A stretch of 64,000 nucleotides of DNA from Paenibacillus borealis (GTDB lineage: Bacteria > Bacillota > Bacilli > Paenibacillales > Paenibacillaceae): contig NZ_CP009285.1 in NCBI RefSeq assembly GCF_000758665.1, forward strand, positions 7,130,001 to 7,194,000, written 5' to 3'. The notes below the pieces were generated by a model, which worked only from the letters and a program-made list of their open reading frames with translations, was not told where the DNA came from and searched no databases. Position 1 is the first letter of the stretch, and each line of letters opens with the position of its first letter. Position numbers and translations under genes: made by a program. Below are positions 42,300-48,977 of the stretch, piece by piece.

Positions 42300-43070
42300 T
42301 CATCCATTTGGCAACTTTTTCCTGCCAATGAGCAGCGAAGCTCCGGCAATACAAATAATAATCAGCACCGCTGCTGAGATCATCGGCCCGCTGGCTGCTC
42401 TGCCTTCTGCAAGCACGCCGGCAGACATTCCAGGCAGAGCTGCAGGTAGCCAATTAGTCCTTGAAGGCAGCAGGCTGTGGACGAGACTCATTCCCGCTGC
42501 CAGCAGAAGAGCAAAAGCCGCTGCTGCTGGTCCGCGAAGCCAGGCGCTGAAGAGCAGCGTAAGAGACACCGCGCATAGCAGCCAAAGCGCATAGAGTCCG
42601 GATGCTGCCGCAACAGCGCTCCAAGCTAGATCCCCCATAAGCTGCACCGTATAATAAGCGGCTCCCGCAGCACCCAGCACCAGTGCAATTACCAGCACTG
42701 TGAAATTCGCCGCCCATTTAGCAACAATGATGGACACAGGGGAGACGGGTCTGGCCATCAGTAACTCGGCTGTACCGCTGCCCCGCTCTCCGGCCAGACT
42801 GTTCATTGTCCCCAGCGCCAGAATTAGTATGCCAATCGTTCCGTATTGGCCCAGAGCCTGGGCCATTACCGCAGCGGCGCCGGGCATCTCGTAGCTGTCC
42901 ATAAACCCTGCCGGAACATTAGAAGAAGCTGCAAGTATATCCGCCATGTAAAAGGTGACCAGCGGCTGCATGATTCCCAGAATAATGAACACTACAGGTA
43001 TCCAGATCAGCTTATAACTGCGCATAGCCTCCAGCATCTCTTTTGAATATAGGGTCCAGAGATTCCTCAT
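42300..43070 (-). CDS. yxlG: ABC-2 type permease YxlG
   Basis: This 256-residue protein has six membrane helices and an ABC-2 permease pattern, with the cytosolic LAGERGSGTAELLMARPVSP segment between helices 2 and 3. It is the last gene of a six-gene cluster with the same order as sigY-yxlC-yxlD-yxlE-yxlF-yxlG in B. subtilis and overlaps the ATPase gene by 4 bp. It probably exports or detoxifies an envelope-active compound; the substrate is unknown. Confidence 0.85.
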   Translation of the reverse strand: MRNLWTLYSKEMLEAMRSYKLIWIPVVFIILGIMQPLVTFYMADILAASSNVPAGFMDSYEMPGAAAVMAQALGQYGTIGILILALGTMNSLAGERGSGTAELLMARPVSPVSIIVAKWAANFTVLVIALVLGAAGAAYYTVQLMGDLAWSAVAAASGLYALWLLCAVSLTLLFSAWLRGPAAAAFALLLAAGMSLVHSLLPSRTNWLPAALPGMSAGVLAEGRAASGPMISAAVLIIICIAGASLLIGRKKLPNG

Positions 43071-43981
43071 GTTCCCACCACCTTCATAAACAGGTCCTCC
43101 AGCGTCGATGAACCTGCTTCAAATTGCACCAGCGGAATATCCAGCTCCGCCGCTTCCTGCAGAATCGCCCGGCGCGCGAGCCCGACATCACTTACGTTAA
43201 AGACTGCAGTGCCATCCGAAATTCTTGCCTCTTCAATAAAAGCTTTGTGCCTAAGTTCCTCCAGCCACCGGGCCGCTTTGTCTTCCTTCGCTGTGGTTAT
43301 TCTGATAATCGGGAGACTGTACTCTGCCCGGAGGCGGGCCAAGGTTCCTTGCACAGCAATTGTCCCCTGGTTCATCAATATGACATCATCGCATATCTCT
43401 TCGGCATCATGCAGGACATGGGTTGAGAAAATTACGGTTGTCTCTTCCCGCATCTCCCGCAGGAGTTCCATCACTTCCCGGCGCCCGATAGGATCAAGCG
43501 CGGAGACCGGCTCGTCAAGCAGCAGCAGACGCGGGCGGTGCACCAAGGCCTGAGCCAGCCCCAGGCGCTGCTTCATACCGCCGGAATATCCGCCGATCTT
43601 GCGGCGCGCCGCGGAACCAAGCCCGACGCGCTCCAGCACCGCGCCCGACACCGCTGCAGCTTCTTTGGCGCCCATACCGCTCAGCTTGGCGGCGAAGACC
43701 ATATATTCTAGTCCGCTCATCCAGCTGTAAAAAGCCGGAGACTGCGGCAGATAACCAAGCTGCCGGCGGTAATCCGTTCCGGGAGGAGCACCGCCAAAGG
43801 AAATGCTCCCGCCAGTGGGCGGCAGAAGACCGGCAAGCATGCGCAGTGTGGTGGTTTTGCCTGCTCCGTTGGGCCCCAGCAAAGCGACGCAGCGCCCGGC
43901 TTCAGTCCCGAAGCTAATGCCATCCACGGAGAGATGACCGCCAAAGCTCTTGCGCAGATCCGTAACCTCAAGCAGCGGCAT
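43067..43981 (-). CDS. yxlF: ABC transporter ATPase YxlF
   Basis: This 304-residue ATPase has Walker A LLGPNGAGKTTTLR, the YSGGMKQRLGLAQAL signature, and Walker B LLLLDEPVSALD. ATG 43981 shares one base with the stop of yxlE and has GGAAGGAAAG upstream. A longer frame upstream overlaps yxlE and is not coding. It pairs with YxlG to form an ABC exporter. Confidence 0.92.
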   Translation of the reverse strand: MPLLEVTDLRKSFGGHLSVDGISFGTEAGRCVALLGPNGAGKTTTLRMLAGLLPPTGGSISFGGAPPGTDYRRQLGYLPQSPAFYSWMSGLEYMVFAAKLSGMGAKEAAAVSGAVLERVGLGSAARRKIGGYSGGMKQRLGLAQALVHRPRLLLLDEPVSALDPIGRREVMELLREMREETTVIFSTHVLHDAEEICDDVILMNQGTIAVQGTLARLRAEYSLPIIRITTAKEDKAARWLEELRHKAFIEEARISDGTAVFNVSDVGLARRAILQEAAELDIPLVQFEAGSSTLEDLFMKVVGT

Positions 43982-44172
43982 CAGAGTTCTTTCCTTCCCA
44001 GCGTGAAATAAGCCACACTCCCGAGCAGGTTGCCAAATACCAGGAGCAGCACCCACATCCATTTGGGCCCGCGAACCTGCTCTGTCCTGGCCAGCGAAAT
44101 CAGGCCCACAACCGCCAGCAGAATCTGCAGCGCCAGCAGTGGCCAAACCAAACCCCAGTTTACTTTATCCAT
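43981..44172 (-). CDS. yxlE: YxlE-like small membrane protein (PLDc_N domain)
   Basis: A 63-residue protein with two helices (LVWPLLALQILLAVVGLISLA and MWVLLLVFGNLLGSVAYF) and the R-x-K-x-x-W/GRKE pattern of the phospholipase D N-terminal domain family. In B. subtilis YxlE and YxlD act negatively on sigma-Y. ATG 44172 has TGGAGG upstream. Confidence 0.85.
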   Translation of the reverse strand: MDKVNWGLVWPLLALQILLAVVGLISLARTEQVRGPKWMWVLLLVFGNLLGSVAYFTLGRKEL

Positions 44173-44220
44173 TCCTGCAGCCTCCAAAGTCCAGTTTTTT
44201 TGTCTAAGCCCTCTTCCAAA

Positions 44221-44448
44221 TTACTGCGCAAACTTCTTCCGGGCCTTCCGTCTGTCAGGGAGAATTACAAACAGCAGGTAACAAACTGCCGGTGTGGGGG
44301 CACCCGTGAGACCCCAGATTCCCCAGAACCAGGCCATCTTCCCTTTACCTCTGCCCTGAGCGTTGCGGAACAGCAAGGTTCCCTGAAGCATCAGTATAGC
44401 CGGCACTAAAATCCACAGCCAAAAAGGCGCCTCCTGCAGTTCCTTCAC
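44221..44448 (-). CDS. yxlD: YxlD-like small membrane protein
   Basis: A 75-residue protein with two membrane helices, starting at GTG 44448 behind GGAGGCGGAAGA and overlapping the yxlC stop by 4 bp (GTGA). Position and size match YxlD, a negative regulator of sigma-Y. The longer upstream frame overlaps yxlC and is not used. Confidence 0.78.
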   Translation of the reverse strand: MKELQEAPFWLWILVPAILMLQGTLLFRNAQGRGKGKMAWFWGIWGLTGAPTPAVCYLLFVILPDRRKARKKFAQ

Positions 44449-44771
44449 TCTTCCGCCTCCTCCCGCCGCAGCCTGATCCGCGCCGCTCCCATACTGACCA
44501 GCGCTGCCAGAGGAATCAACGCCTGCAAGCCCCAATACAGCGCTGGCGCAGAGCTAAGAATAGACAGCACTATGCTTAGCAGTACTAGAGCAACCAGGCA
44601 GAATATCAGCAGCTCCTTACGCTGCCGCTTCATACGGCGGATTGCTTCTGCAGCAATAAGCTGCTCCAGTTCCGGCAAAGAGGGAGAAGTAACATCGGCA
44701 TACTGCAGATCCAGACTCTCCAATTCCGCTGACAGCTTATTCAGCAGCTCTTCATCACTGTTAAACCTCAT
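44445..44771 (-). CDS. yxlC: YxlC-like putative anti-sigma factor
   Basis: This 108-residue protein has a cytoplasmic acidic N-terminus (1-48) and two membrane helices (about 52-72 and 78-95). It overlaps the sigY stop by 11 bp, so translation is coupled. Position and architecture match YxlC, proposed with YxlD/E to hold sigma-Y at the membrane. Confidence 0.78.
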   Translation of the reverse strand: MRFNSDEELLNKLSAELESLDLQYADVTSPSLPELEQLIAAEAIRRMKRQRKELLIFCLVALVLLSIVLSILSSAPALYWGLQALIPLAALVSMGAARIRLRREEAEE

Positions 44772-45303
44772 CCTCGTCCAGCTCCTTCCGCAGTTGATTA
44801 AGTCCCGAGGCTACACGCGATTTCGCCGTGCCTGATGGGATCTGCAGCATCACGCCGATTTCATCGTAACCATATCCGTAATAATGCTTCAGCAGTACAG
44901 CCATTCTCTGGGCCGAAGACAGCCGGGACAAAGCATCCAGCACTTCGCTCCATTCCATATTCCGGCTTTCGAACCTCCAGCGGATACTGCGGCTCCCCTG
45001 CTCCTGAGTCTGCTCCTTCTGCCACTTCAACTCACGCTTCCACCGCCGCTTGCGGTCGATGTAAAGACGGCTGGCAATCGTAATCAGCCAAGAGGAAAAT
45101 GCAGAGGTTCCATTGTAACTCCCGATCTTCTCCATGCATCTGACCATCGTATCCTGGGCCAGCTCTTCTGCAAGCGAAGGATCCATTGTGGCCTTAATCA
45201 GATACTTGTATAGAAAGGGATAATGCTCCCGCAGCAGCATGGCCATCGCTGTAGCATCCCCCTGCTGCGCCAGTCTGATCTTCTCCAGCATCCCGTCGCC
45301 CAT
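44761..45303 (-). CDS. sigY: ECF sigma factor SigY
   Basis: This 180-residue group 4 sigma factor has region 2 (LAEELAQDTMVRCMEKIGSYNG, FSSWLITIASRLYIDRKRR) and region 4 (LKHYYGYGYDEIGVMLQIPSGTAKSRV). Gene order downstream identifies it as SigY. ATG 45303 follows GAGGAGGGG. Its own promoter (45335-45362) has an ECF-type sequence, which implies autoregulation. Confidence 0.9.
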   Translation of the reverse strand: MGDGMLEKIRLAQQGDATAMAMLLREHYPFLYKYLIKATMDPSLAEELAQDTMVRCMEKIGSYNGTSAFSSWLITIASRLYIDRKRRWKRELKWQKEQTQEQGSRSIRWRFESRNMEWSEVLDALSRLSSAQRMAVLLKHYYGYGYDEIGVMLQIPSGTAKSRVASGLNQLRKELDEDEV

Positions 45304-45334
45304 AGCCCCTCCTCTTTCTCTTCCTCACACCTGT

Positions 45335-45362
45335 AATACGGTTATGTATTGTAGTTCGTTCA
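45335..45362 (-). promoter_or_regulatory. ECF-type autoregulatory promoter of sigY
   Basis: TGAACG (45362-45357), 16-bp spacer, CGTATT (45340-45335), 31 bp before sigY. The -35 matches the TGAACG known for sigma-Y, and the CGTA of the -10 fits ECF promoters. Confidence 0.7.
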
Positions 45363-45566
45363 TTCATGGTCTGAATTATTCTGCAATTCCCACAGCCTGC
45401 GCCTCCATGGCTGGACGGCTCCCTTCCCTCTGGGGAAACGCCAGAACAGAGAAATCTTATTATCCCCATTCTCCGCAGTGTATTCTGCTGAATTCTGCTC
45501 CGCTACGCCGTCTCCATCCACCCTCAGTTCTCCATAGTCCAGTTGGTAATGCATATCTTCCTTCAT
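45360..45566 (-). CDS. Small protein of unknown function upstream of sigY
   Basis: A 68-residue protein with an excellent site GGGAGGAAGCCA before its ATG. It has an acidic first half and a basic, Trp-rich end (FWRFPRGKGAVQPWRRRLW). No family is recognised. It ends at the sigY promoter, 56 bp before the sigY start, so read-through transcription could feed into sigY. Confidence 0.6.
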   Translation of the reverse strand: MKEDMHYQLDYGELRVDGDGVAEQNSAEYTAENGDNKISLFWRFPRGKGAVQPWRRRLWELQNNSDHE

Positions 45567-45599
45567 TGGCTTCCTCCCATGAAATTAGAGATATATAGA

Positions 45600-45641
45600 C
45601 AAAAAAAAGAACGCAAACCGGGATTATTCCACAGTCTGCGT
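45600..45641 (-). terminator. Terminator of the DedA-thioredoxin-hydrolase operon
   Basis: ACGCA/TGCGT hairpin with a GG/CC inner pair, followed by a T8 tract on the minus strand. Confidence 0.65.
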
Positions 45642-45749
45642 GCTTCGCGAGGTAAATGTTACATTTAATTAATATTATTGTAGCAACTCTGTATCTTCTT
45701 GTCCATCTCTAATTTCCCGATTTATGTCATATCGGGCATAAACACGTCG

Positions 45750-46385
45750 TTACATAGGAACATATGGGTTGTGCAGCTTCTCAAACCCGATGGATGTGCG
45801 AGGTCCATGTCCGGGATAAACCTTCACTTCTTCATCCAGCCGGTACAGCTTACCGCGGATCGAGTCGAACAGGTCACGTTCTCTGCCGCCGGGCAGGTCG
45901 GTGCGTCCTACTCCCATTTTGAACAATACATCGCCTGAGAACAGATCATTTCCGCACAGGAAGCTGACACTTCCCGGGGAATGTCCAGGTGTATGCAGCA
46001 CCCGGAAGGTTAGTCCGAGCAGCTTCAGAATCTGGCCCTCGGCCAAATCGTATTCTGCCGGATCTGTACTGACCGGAGGAGAGGATTCAGGCCACATCAG
46101 CGAGCCGTTCAGCTTGGGACTGCCCAGCCACTCACTCTCCAGAGCATGTATATACACAGGGCACTTCTTGGCCTTGCGGACTTCATCCAGTCCGGCAATA
46201 TGATCAAAGTGGGCGTGAGTCAGCAGTATTGCCTCTATTTCCATGCCTTCAGCAGCACGGAGAAGAGCAGCCGGATTCGCACCGGGATCGATAATTACCC
46301 CCTTGGCAGGGTCGGCTCCTGTCAGGAGATAAGCGTTCGTCTGAAGCGGTCCAAGATTATAAGACCTTATATTAAGCATCGGCAT
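45750..46385 (-). CDS. Metallo-beta-lactamase-fold hydrolase (YqgX/glyoxalase II-like)
   Basis: This 211-residue MBL-fold enzyme has the metal motif THAHFDH, VLHTPGHSPGS, FSGDVLF and the C-terminal VYPGHGP. Length and motifs match the YqgX-type hydroxyacylglutathione-hydrolase-like group, which hydrolyses thioesters. The start overlaps the stop of the thioredoxin-like gene, making it the last gene of a coupled three-gene operon. Confidence 0.9.
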   Translation of the reverse strand: MPMLNIRSYNLGPLQTNAYLLTGADPAKGVIIDPGANPAALLRAAEGMEIEAILLTHAHFDHIAGLDEVRKAKKCPVYIHALESEWLGSPKLNGSLMWPESSPPVSTDPAEYDLAEGQILKLLGLTFRVLHTPGHSPGSVSFLCGNDLFSGDVLFKMGVGRTDLPGGRERDLFDSIRGKLYRLDEEVKVYPGHGPRTSIGFEKLHNPYVPM

Positions 46386-46951
46386 TAGAATCCGGAGATC
46401 AGACTGCGCAGCTCTTTGGCAATAACCGCGTGTGATTCCGTTCCTTCTCCGTAGGCTTGGCCCATGGCTTTGCGCACTTCGGTGATTTTGCCCTCGTAAT
46501 CCGCTGCTTCGCGGTCCGGGTTCTCCTGCTTAAACTGTCTCATCAGTGACTGCACATGCTCCGGACGCGGTCCCCAATGGCCCAGCACATAGCCGCCGGT
46601 ATCGGCAAAAATCACGATCGGAACCGAACGTCCGCCCATGGTCAGGAAGTTGTCCATAACATCCTGGTTCTCTTCCAGAATCAGCACTTCAGTCTTAATG
46701 CCTGCCGTCTCCAGGATGCGGAACACAACGGGGACATTACGTACCACATCTCCGCACCAGTCAGCAGCCAGAATCAGCACCCGCAGATCATCCCGGTGAT
46801 TCAAGCTCTCGAAATATTCCCGGTCACTCTCATCTGCCCAGGCAAACTTCTCATACCAGGATTCAAAAGCCTGCTGGTTCTTCGTCATGCCTTCCACGAA
46901 CTGGCGCGGGGTCAATCCCTGGCCAAATTTAGAAGCTACATTCTGTTTCAT
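46385..46951 (-). CDS. Thioredoxin-fold protein lacking the second active-site Cys
   Basis: This 188-residue protein has a thioredoxin-like core with LILAADWCGDVVRNVPVVF and the cis-Pro strand GGRSVPIVIFAD. The expected C-x-x-C reads C66-G-D-V, so only one Cys remains and disulfide reduction by the classical mechanism is unlikely. Related proteins are common in Bacillota as uncharacterised thioredoxin-family members. The ATG overlaps the DedA stop by 4 bp. Confidence 0.85.
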   Translation of the reverse strand: MKQNVASKFGQGLTPRQFVEGMTKNQQAFESWYEKFAWADESDREYFESLNHRDDLRVLILAADWCGDVVRNVPVVFRILETAGIKTEVLILEENQDVMDNFLTMGGRSVPIVIFADTGGYVLGHWGPRPEHVQSLMRQFKQENPDREAADYEGKITEVRKAMGQAYGEGTESHAVIAKELRSLISGF

Positions 46952-47562
46952 ACTGCACTACCTTTCTTCTTGGATTTGTACCACTTGAACAGGAAATACA
47001 GAACAATAACTGCAAGTGCGGCAAGAATGATTTCATGCGTATACTTAGCTGCGACTTCATCAATAGTCTCCCATTTATCGCCGAGAGTGTATCCTAGATA
47101 TACAAACAGTGCACTCCACGGAATAACAGCCAGCGTGGTCAGCATAGTGAACTTAGCCAGCGGCATGCGCGAAATACCAGCGGGAACAGAGATCGCATGG
47201 CGGACAACCGGGATAAAACGGGCGGTGAAGATAACGCCGGTCCCGTATTTCTGGAACCATTCTTCGGAATGGTCAATATGCTTCTTTTTGATAAAAATAT
47301 ACTTGCCGTACTTCTCCAGTACGGGTCTGCCGCCGTAACGGCCGATCCAATATACGAAAATCTGGGCGACTACACCGCCAACCGTACCAAACAGAACTGC
47401 GCCAAAAAAATTAATATCCCCTTGCGAAACTAGATAACCGCCAAAAGCCAATACTATCTCACTTGGTATGACTTCAATCATCAGGCCGATCATAATCCCG
47501 AAGTAACCCAGGCTCTGAATCCATTCAAATAAATGCGAAATCAGCTCAGATATAAAATGCAA
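46948..47562 (-). CDS. DedA-family membrane protein
   Basis: This 204-residue DedA/SNARE-associated protein has VIPSEIVLAFGGYLV, the amphipathic FFGAVLFGTVGGVVAQ segment, the GTGVIFTARFIPVVRHAISVPAG motif with conserved Arg, and a basic tail. DedA proteins are lipid scramblase-type carriers, some recycling undecaprenyl phosphate. First gene of the operon with the thioredoxin-like and MBL genes. Confidence 0.93.
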   Translation of the reverse strand: MHFISELISHLFEWIQSLGYFGIMIGLMIEVIPSEIVLAFGGYLVSQGDINFFGAVLFGTVGGVVAQIFVYWIGRYGGRPVLEKYGKYIFIKKKHIDHSEEWFQKYGTGVIFTARFIPVVRHAISVPAGISRMPLAKFTMLTTLAVIPWSALFVYLGYTLGDKWETIDEVAAKYTHEIILAALAVIVLYFLFKWYKSKKKGSAV

Positions 47563-47743
47563 TTGCAGCTCTCCTCCCGTGTATTGCGTAATCAGCCTGG
47601 CACTCTGCTGGCAGAATCCAAAGCCTCGTCCGCTCTATGTATCCAGCTTCTCTTAGCCTATTCTAGCATATGCGGGCTTACGACTTCTACTTATGGCAAA
47701 TGGACATTCCTTTCTCTCCGTATTGAATGTATGAATTCCAGCA

Positions 47744-47773
47744 TTGACAAAGTGTGGAATCGGGATCTATTAT
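47744..47773 (+). promoter_or_regulatory. Promoter of sdpR-sdpI
   Basis: TTGACA (47744-47749), 18-bp spacer, TATTAT (47768-47773). Confidence 0.8.
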
Positions 47774-47775
47774 AC

Positions 47776-47795
47776 ATTTAGATAATTATTTAAAT
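47776..47795. promoter_or_regulatory. Probable SdpR operator
   Basis: ATTTAGATAATTATTTAAAT is a 20-bp palindrome with one mismatched pair, lying over the transcription start of the sdpR-sdpI operon. ArsR-type repressors bind such ATTTA-N-TAAAT sites, so autorepression is likely. Confidence 0.75.
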
Positions 47796-47815
47796 ATCGA
47801 AAGGAGGTTGCGGAG

Positions 47816-48220
47816 TTGAATGAATCCTTCAAGGCGCTGGCCGATCCGACCCGGAGACAGATTCTCCGCCTGCTGCGGGAAAAGGACCGGACCGCCGGAG
47901 AAATTGCCGATTTTTTCAATATGTCCAAACCCAGCATCTCCCACCATCTGAATGCACTGAAGCATGCGGGATTGGTCCAGGACGAACGGAAAGGCCAGTT
48001 TATTCTATATTCGTTGGATTCCACGGTGCTCGAAGAGGTGCTGGGCTGGTTCCTGGAATTGACCGGCACGGGTAAGGGCAAGGACGGTACGGAACGTAAT
48101 GCGGCTGCGGATGAAACGGCTGAAGATGCTGCAAATTCGAAGGAATCCGGCTCAACTGGCGAAAGTTCACAGGATAACAGGGGCCGGGAGCGATATTTTG
48201 ACACGGAGGGTGAATCATGA
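47816..48220 (+). CDS. sdpR: ArsR-family autorepressor, SdpR-like
   Basis: This 134-residue protein starts with TTG at 47816, supported by AAAGGAGG. Residues 1-85 are an ArsR winged helix (LADPTRRQILRLLREKDRTA, SKPSISHHLNALKHAGLV). No metal-binding Cys are present. Residues 88-134 are a charged, Gly/Glu-rich tail absent from B. subtilis SdpR. It overlaps the SdpI-family gene by 4 bp, the layout of the sdpRI system in which SdpI sequesters SdpR. Confidence 0.85.
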   Translation: MNESFKALADPTRRQILRLLREKDRTAGEIADFFNMSKPSISHHLNALKHAGLVQDERKGQFILYSLDSTVLEEVLGWFLELTGTGKGKDGTERNAAADETAEDAANSKESGSTGESSQDNRGRERYFDTEGES

Positions 48221-48873
48221 TGAAGGATTTCCAATGGAAGTGGCAGGACACGCTGATTGTGATTCTGGGATTGTTCTCACTCGGCTACGCACTGCTTAAT
48301 TACGGCAGGCTGCCGGATCAGCTGCCTGCCCAATTCAGCATTACAGGCAAGGTCAACACGTACTGGGGCAAGAACTCGGTCATTGCCTTACTCTTTTTTA
48401 TGGGAACTATTTTCCCTTTGGCCATGCAGTTCATGCGTAAAATCGATCCCAAAAGAGAGAACTACAATAAGTTTCAAAGCGCTTATAAAATGATCCGCCT
48501 GGCAGTGGGCATTATATGCGATGCTGCACTTGTGCTGTCGGTCACTTACGGTCTCAATGAGCATTTTGCCGCCGGGAAGTGGGCTACTGTAAGTCTCGGG
48601 CTGCTGTTCATAGTAATCGGAAACTTCATGCCGCAGATCAGGGACAACTATTTCACCGGAGTGCGCACGCCTTGGACGCTGGCTAACCCTGAGGTGTGGC
48701 GGAAGACCCACCGTCTCTCCGGGATCATGTGGGTAATTGGCGGATTGCTGATTGCGCTTGGAGCTTTTATGCCAAAAGCTCTGTCCATCAGCATGATCAT
48801 TACCGCCCTGGTCATCGCTACTATCGTGCCCTATGTGTATTCGTGGCTGATCTCGCGGGGGATCAAGGCCTGA
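48217..48873 (+). CDS. sdpI: SdpI-family membrane protein
   Basis: This 218-residue protein has an N-terminal DUF1648 (LPDQLPAQFSITGKVNTYWGK) and a C-terminal SdpI domain with GNFMPQIRDNYFTGVRTPWTL and about six membrane helices. In B. subtilis SdpI gives immunity to the SdpC toxin and signals to SdpR. No sdpC-like toxin gene is in the window, so it may protect against foreign toxins or act in regulation only. Confidence 0.9.
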   Translation: MMKDFQWKWQDTLIVILGLFSLGYALLNYGRLPDQLPAQFSITGKVNTYWGKNSVIALLFFMGTIFPLAMQFMRKIDPKRENYNKFQSAYKMIRLAVGIICDAALVLSVTYGLNEHFAAGKWATVSLGLLFIVIGNFMPQIRDNYFTGVRTPWTLANPEVWRKTHRLSGIMWVIGGLLIALGAFMPKALSISMIITALVIATIVPYVYSWLISRGIKA

Positions 48874-48977
48874 ATGAAACCGGCCGCAGCCCTGCACCGA
48901 AATTCAGAAAAAACGCTATTGGAGATGCACATGCAATGAATCCCGCCGGAAAGAGTGCCTGCTTAGAGCTTCAGCGT

